Shown one piece after another: positions 59,702 to 64,000 of a DNA stretch of 64,000 nt; the stretch's first letter is position 1, and every line of letters starts with the position of its first letter. Both the position numbers and the translations under genes were made by a program. Origin of the DNA: Cervus elaphus (taxonomy: Eukaryota; Chordata; Mammalia; Artiodactyla; Cervidae); NCBI RefSeq assembly GCF_910594005.1, contig NC_057831.1:40196001-40260000 (forward strand). Reading direction: 5' to 3'. The notes beneath the pieces are model-generated. The model made no database searches and was not told the origin of the DNA. It was given only the letters and a program-made list of their open reading frames with translations.

Positions 59702-60559
59702 AAAAAGTCTAATTTTGCGCCATTCCTATGATATTTTAGGCCCTAACATCATTATTAATTCAGAATTAAAAATGATATGTTCCTTCTGGTTTATACCAGT
59801 TCCCTTGGTTTTCAGGTATGGACAATTAACAATAGTGCGATACCTGTTAACTAAAATAATATTTGCCAGAAGTCCTATTCGAGGTGTTTTTTAGTTAAAA
59901 CAGTAAATATTCTGTTTGTAATCATTACTCTCAAGAATTTCAGAAACAACAATGACAAAAGTGTTCAGTAAGAACACCAATGTATGAAGGATCTAAAATT
60001 AGAATGCCCTGAGTTAGAAACTTCCTGATAGACTCATATCCTTACTTTCAACCTTTAAATAAGGCAGTGAGCCCTCTTCTAGTTTATAACTAATGTTTTA
60101 ATTTTTTCTTGATTCCCTCTGGTTTACTTTTCACCAATTATTTCCATTTCTTCTATATTTTTAGCTTGTTGCTTTTTTGTTGTCTCTTTGCCTTTAAGTA
60201 TGGTCAAGATACCACTGTCAAAAAAAAAAAAAAAGAATGAACAAATGAATTCTCCTCTTGTTCAGTGTTTCTCTGTTTATTAAAATCCTATGAGCATCTT
60301 ATAGGTATAATTATCTATTTGCTGCCTAATCTGTCATTAATTCCTCAATTCACTGTGATAACCTCTACCCTCTGCCACCCCTAAATAGCTCATTTTAACT
60401 AAAATTATTGGTAATCCTCTGAATCTCCTCTTACCAAATCCAGTTATCCGGTCTTAGTCTTCATCTGCTACATTGGACAGAAGAATTTAGCATCATCACA
60501 CAAATCTCTCAGATTTCTTTCTCATTCCTTTTTGTTTTTATTCTACACATGTTTTCTTG

Positions 60560-61240
60560 GCAAGCTCACTAATTTCCAGTTTTAAACTGCACCACCAACT
60601 AACACGCCTAAAATCTAGATCTTCATCCCAGACATTCAGATTCATACAGGCGAATATTTGCTGCCCGTATAAACTGGGATGAAAAGCTAGCAATTCAAAC
60701 TTGCACTGAGCACAAAAATGTTCTCTCTCACTCTATGCTGATCTCCTCGTCCTTCACCCTGGACAAGAAGGTGTTCCATCCCCTCTTTTCTTTTACAGCC
60801 CCCAGCACCGTCATACCCTGGGTACCTAGGACACAAACCCTGTGTCAGACTCAAATGTTCCTCTCATCCTCACATACAGTCATCCTTAATCACTGACAAT
60901 TTTGACTCCTAAGCATTTCTTGAATCTTTCCCTTCCTTTCCTATCCTGTTTACCATTGCCCTAGATTATTACATTAGTCTAAAATGGTCTTGCTGGCTAA
61001 AGAACTGCTTCTTTCCCATCAGTGAATTTGCCCCAATTACTGCAGAGTACTCTGTCCCAAACCTAAGTCTCCCCATGTAATTATACTGAAAGCTCTTTAA
61101 TGCTACTTGGACCCATTCTCTAACTTAATTTCATGTTAGCTTTCATTTATAAGTCCTCAAAAAAAGGGAATGTGTTTATTATTATCTGTATTCTCAAGAA
61201 CCTATCACAAGAGAGGTAGTCCATAAATGCCTGTGCACTG
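60560..61240 (+). mobile_element. L2 3' region, long diverged copy
   Basis: TCCTTAATCACTGACAATTT, ATTATTACATTAGTCTAAAA, AAAGCTCTTTAATGCTACTT and AACCTATCACAAGAGAGGTA follow the order of the L2 3' part. Diverged. Confidence 0.42.
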
Positions 61241-62351
61241 AACTCAATATTTTATGCTAAAATAATTTTAATTAAAAATAAACATATAGGAAATTTGGGA
61301 AATTAGAAAATGGTTTTGAAGTTTAAACTCTACATCCTGATTTAACACTGTGTTGTTATGACAAGATTATCCCTCAGATATTTATTTTCAGATAAATATA
61401 CCATTTAACTTTTAAAAAATGTGATGAAATGTGAGTATCTTTATATTACGATGGCAGTGTTATAAAATAGAAATGAAATAGGACTTGGTGCATTGTAGAT
61501 AGTTATTCTGATTGTATTTTAAATACAAGTTAATATGAATACCAATTGGTAAAATTAAAAGCATTTTTACTAAATTTTTTTCAAACATATTACACACTGC
61601 TACTGGCAGTAAATAGTACTAGTTTAATTGGAAGGTTTTCTTTGTTGTGTTTTACCATTGTAATTGGAATGGACTATTCTCTGTGGAATGTTTAGTAAAT
61701 TACACAGAATATTGAGGCTTGATTGCTTGCAAAATTAATGTAATTTTGTTTGAAATATACTTTATTAAGCCACTATAAATGTGTATCCAATAAGTTATTT
61801 GATAAATTAGTATTCAGATGAAAACATATTGAGTTTCTCAAGGCTTTTAATATAGTTCTATTTCTGTGAGCATTTTAGCTTTCCAATACAAGGAATACAA
61901 TTTGAATTGTTTACTGCTGTAAGCCACTGGTTATTTTCCAGCATAATGGAATAATGGTGTTTAACTGCAGTGTGGTATTTTCTAAAAGCACATGAAATAT
62001 TTCACGAATAAGATTAGCTAAAGAATTTTAGTCTCATTTTATGACCATGACAGTTTAGGTGTGCAACTTGAGAAGTTTGTATTTTCAGAACAGTTTCTCA
62101 GAGTGTTATTTTTAAGAAAATGAAACTCTTTCTTATAGGATCAGATATTGGGTTTCCACTAACTGTGTTAAATAACTGGTTTTAAGTTACGGTATGGAAA
62201 ATTTAGGTTATTCACTTATTGAGGCATTTTAATGTAAACCAAGAAGAGTTTAATAATTATAATTGAAAACTGTCACACATATAGGATGGTGTGAGGGTAA
62301 ATTTATTCTTTAGCAAAATACTATGAACTTTATTATTTCATCTTCATTGGA

Positions 62352-62615
62352 ATGTCCTGGAGGCTTTTGTTGCTCGCCATCCTCATCCTTGTCCCGTCTG
62401 GCCCCAGCACACAGTTAGCTGTGTGCGGAGAGGTGTCAGAAGTTTGGGAGAGGGATGGCAGAGCAGGGGGCCGTTCTAGGGCGGCTGGACCAGAGGCCAG
62501 ACTGGAAATTCTCTTCTCTGAAGCAACAGGATTTCAGCAGCAAAAAGAAAACAGGCCCAGAGGAGCAAAGTTTGATGTTTCCTATCGTGATTGGATTTTA
62601 GAAATGGCATCTTAG
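62352..62615 (+). other. Unidentified 87-codon open frame in a GC-richer island of intron 4
   Basis: ATG to TAG. The predicted product starts MSWR, followed by a strongly hydrophobic LLLLAILILV and a PSGPSTQ stretch, which is the layout of a secretory signal. The remaining ~60 residues are charged and Arg/Glu-rich, and end in RDWILEMAS. The stretch carries several CpGs and is visibly richer in G+C than the AT-rich DNA on both sides. An AATAAA lies at 62644-62649, about 30 bases after the stop. No family is recognised. It could be a small gene, a retrocopy end, an unannotated exon, an old repeat or chance. Confidence 0.3.
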
Positions 62616-63277
62616 GCGCCATTTAAATTCTTGAGGTCTGTAAAATAAAAGTCTTTGTTGTTGTGAAGATTTTTTAAGAATACAAAGAAAGAAACAAAGA
62701 ACCTATATACAAAAAGTTAAAAAAATTCTTAAACTCCTAGAAACATCTCTTGGGAAAGGATGTTTAAGTTCTAAGTCATTTCAGTGGTTTGTTGAATTGA
62801 TACTATTTCATAAAAATTAAATGAATGTCATTGTGGTGAAAGATTAGAATGAATTTATAAGGGTTTCTTTATTTTATAATACCAGCTAAGCATTTCTTTT
62901 CATGACTAAATCATATTATGAGTTCCTCATCCAACAAAAGGGCAATTGCCTTTTCCTTGTCTCATATAGACTTCATAACTTTATACTGAAAAGTTATAAA
63001 AATTTTGGGGCTATGTGTTATATTTCTGAAAATAGAAATATGTCTATCTCAGAGAAGTACAAATTGTTTTATGTAATCAGTTCAAATTGACATTCTCCAA
63101 ACATTTTTATGAGTGATTACTACTTATGGAAAGTTAAAGAAAGTATGTGCTATAGTTTTAGATAAAATTAAAATACATATTAAAGGGAAAAAATTCCAAA
63201 ATTTTATTTAGAGTAGAACTTATAATTAATATTTTATCACTCTTCAGTGACAAATTTACCACAGATTTTCTTTTTAA

Positions 63278-63312
63278 AAAAATCTTTATTGGAGTATAAC
63301 TGATTTGCAAGA
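63278..63312 (-). mobile_element. L1 3'-end scrap
   Basis: A T/A-rich start followed by CTTTATTGGAGTATAACTGA matches the antisense 3' end of ruminant L1. Only about 35 bases. Confidence 0.45.
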
Positions 63313-63722
63313 TTTTCTTTGTTTTAATAATTAATTATTCTGATAATTTTCATGGGGCTCTGTAAGAAATTGATTATAATTTTTGATATTTAATTTTCAA
63401 TAGAAAGATTGTTATCATTTAGCTATTTAAAATGTATTGGGTAAACATTAACCTTTAAGCTTTCTTGTCATCTAAGAATATTCTCTCACATATAAGATTG
63501 GCAGAAAAGAAGAGAACTCTAACCCTAAACAAAGAATAATAACAAAAGTTTTGGATTGCCACAACAAACTATGTGGCTTTTGGGTAGAAGGGTTTTCATT
63601 CAATACTCTTAGCCATGTTATTCCACAGCAGTATTGCCTTGTAGCACTAATTATGTACCTATCGGCCCCCAGACGTGATAATCATTGGTATTTTAGCTAA
63701 TAGTTCACTGTTTGTTTGCTTG

Positions 63723-63933
63723 TGCTATGCTGTGCTTAGTCACTCAGTCGTGTCCAACTCTTTGCAACCCCCGGACCCCACCAGGGTCCTCTGTCCATGG
63801 AGATTCTCTAGACAAGAATACTAGAGTGGATTGCCATGCCCTTCTCCAGGGGATCTTCCCAGCCCAGGAATCAAACCCAGGTCTTCCACATTGCAGGCTT
63901 ATTCTTTACTATCTGAGCCAACAGGGAAGCCCA
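63723..63933 (-). mobile_element. Bov-tA-type SINE, antisense, full length
   Basis: On the minus strand it starts GGGCTTCCCTGTTGGCTCAG and ends GACTGAGTGACTAAGCACAGC. The last clear feature before the window ends. Confidence 0.85.
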
Positions 63934-64000
63934 TTTTTGTCTTTACTCACCTTTATCAAATTCTTAGCTGAGAGATTTCTGTTTTGATCTAATATATAGT

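Larger units (their letters stand above)
1927..64000 (+). other. SLIT2 transcription unit, 5' part (exons 1-4 and part of intron 4)
   Basis: SLIT2 is a large secreted glycoprotein of about 1,500 residues that binds ROBO receptors and heparan sulfate. It repels axons and migrating cells and also acts in kidney, vessel and mammary development. The full protein has four LRR domains, EGF repeats, a laminin-G domain and a C-terminal cystine knot. This window encodes only the signal peptide, the N-cap and the first three repeats of LRR domain 1. The ROBO-binding LRR domain 2 and everything after it lie beyond the window. The gene start is inferred from the TATA box; the end is not in the window. 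Confidence 0.9.
19435..64000 (+). other. SLIT2 intron 4, 5' part (over 44.5 kb)
   Basis: The intron opens with GTAAGT and does not close in the window. 19435-30100 is mostly unique AT-rich DNA with one ruminant SINE (22116) and candidate conserved blocks near 22630, 24600 and 27600. 30100-64000 is repeat-dense. Repeat-free stretches over 300 bases in which I see no gene are about 31660-33580, 35520-36770, 39020-40180, 45380-46680, 46905-51450 and 51630-52760, and also 55745-57190, 59705-60550, 61245-62350 and 62660-63720. The last contains only a short L1 scrap. The 146-codon frame at 32242-32682 has no recognisable family and no ATG at its start. Confidence 0.93.

Noticed and set aside
19435..64000. 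Search for SLIT2 exon 5 and for microRNA miR-218-1
   Set aside because: Neither was seen. miR-218-1 lies much further downstream in SLIT2, and the next LRR exon is expected beyond this window.

Overview
The window is nuclear DNA of a ruminant (cattle, sheep, goat or a close relative). This rests on about 20 copies of the ruminant-specific Bov-tA / BOV-A2 / ART2 families of short retroposons, together with older pan-mammalian MIR, L2 and MLT1 copies. It holds the 5' end of one protein-coding gene, SLIT2, on the + strand. The protein starts with a signal peptide, then a CX3CXCX6C LRR N-cap, then 24-residue leucine-rich repeats encoded by 72-nt exons, and it reads as SLIT2 almost residue for residue. 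The species cannot be fixed from the sequence alone.

Layout: 1-1668 is AT-rich 5' flank with no recognisable gene. 1669-5330 is a large CpG island. It contains a G-rich / Sp1-type tract (1861-1886), a TATA box (1897-1904), a perfect 16-bp palindrome just after it, a possible leader of about 1.9 kb with short upstream AUG frames, and coding exon 1 (3819-3997). Exons 2, 3 and 4 lie at 6680-6751, 7899-7970 and 19363-19434. Introns 1 to 3 measure 2,682, 1,147 and 11,392 nt. From 19435 to the end (over 44.5 kb) the window is inside intron 4. No sequence for the next LRR exon was seen, so the coding region here is 5'-complete but stops at residue 132 (last codon split).

The intronic DNA is AT-rich. 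No young ruminant SINE was recognised in the first 11.6 kb, which include the promoter and exons 1 to 3. The distal half of intron 4 (30-64 kb) is dense in SINEs, MIRs and L2 fragments, with one ERV1-like solo LTR (40539-40932) and one MLT1 LTR (55265-55742). Several insertions have clear target-site duplications, and some are nested in older L2 copies.

No bacterial-type system, CRISPR array, functional tRNA or rRNA gene, or second confident protein gene was found. The most unusual leftovers are the compact G-tract/TATA/palindrome promoter cluster, the immediate in-frame stop created by retention of any of the four introns, and an unexplained GC-richer 87-codon open frame with a signal-peptide-like start deep in intron 4 (62352-62615).
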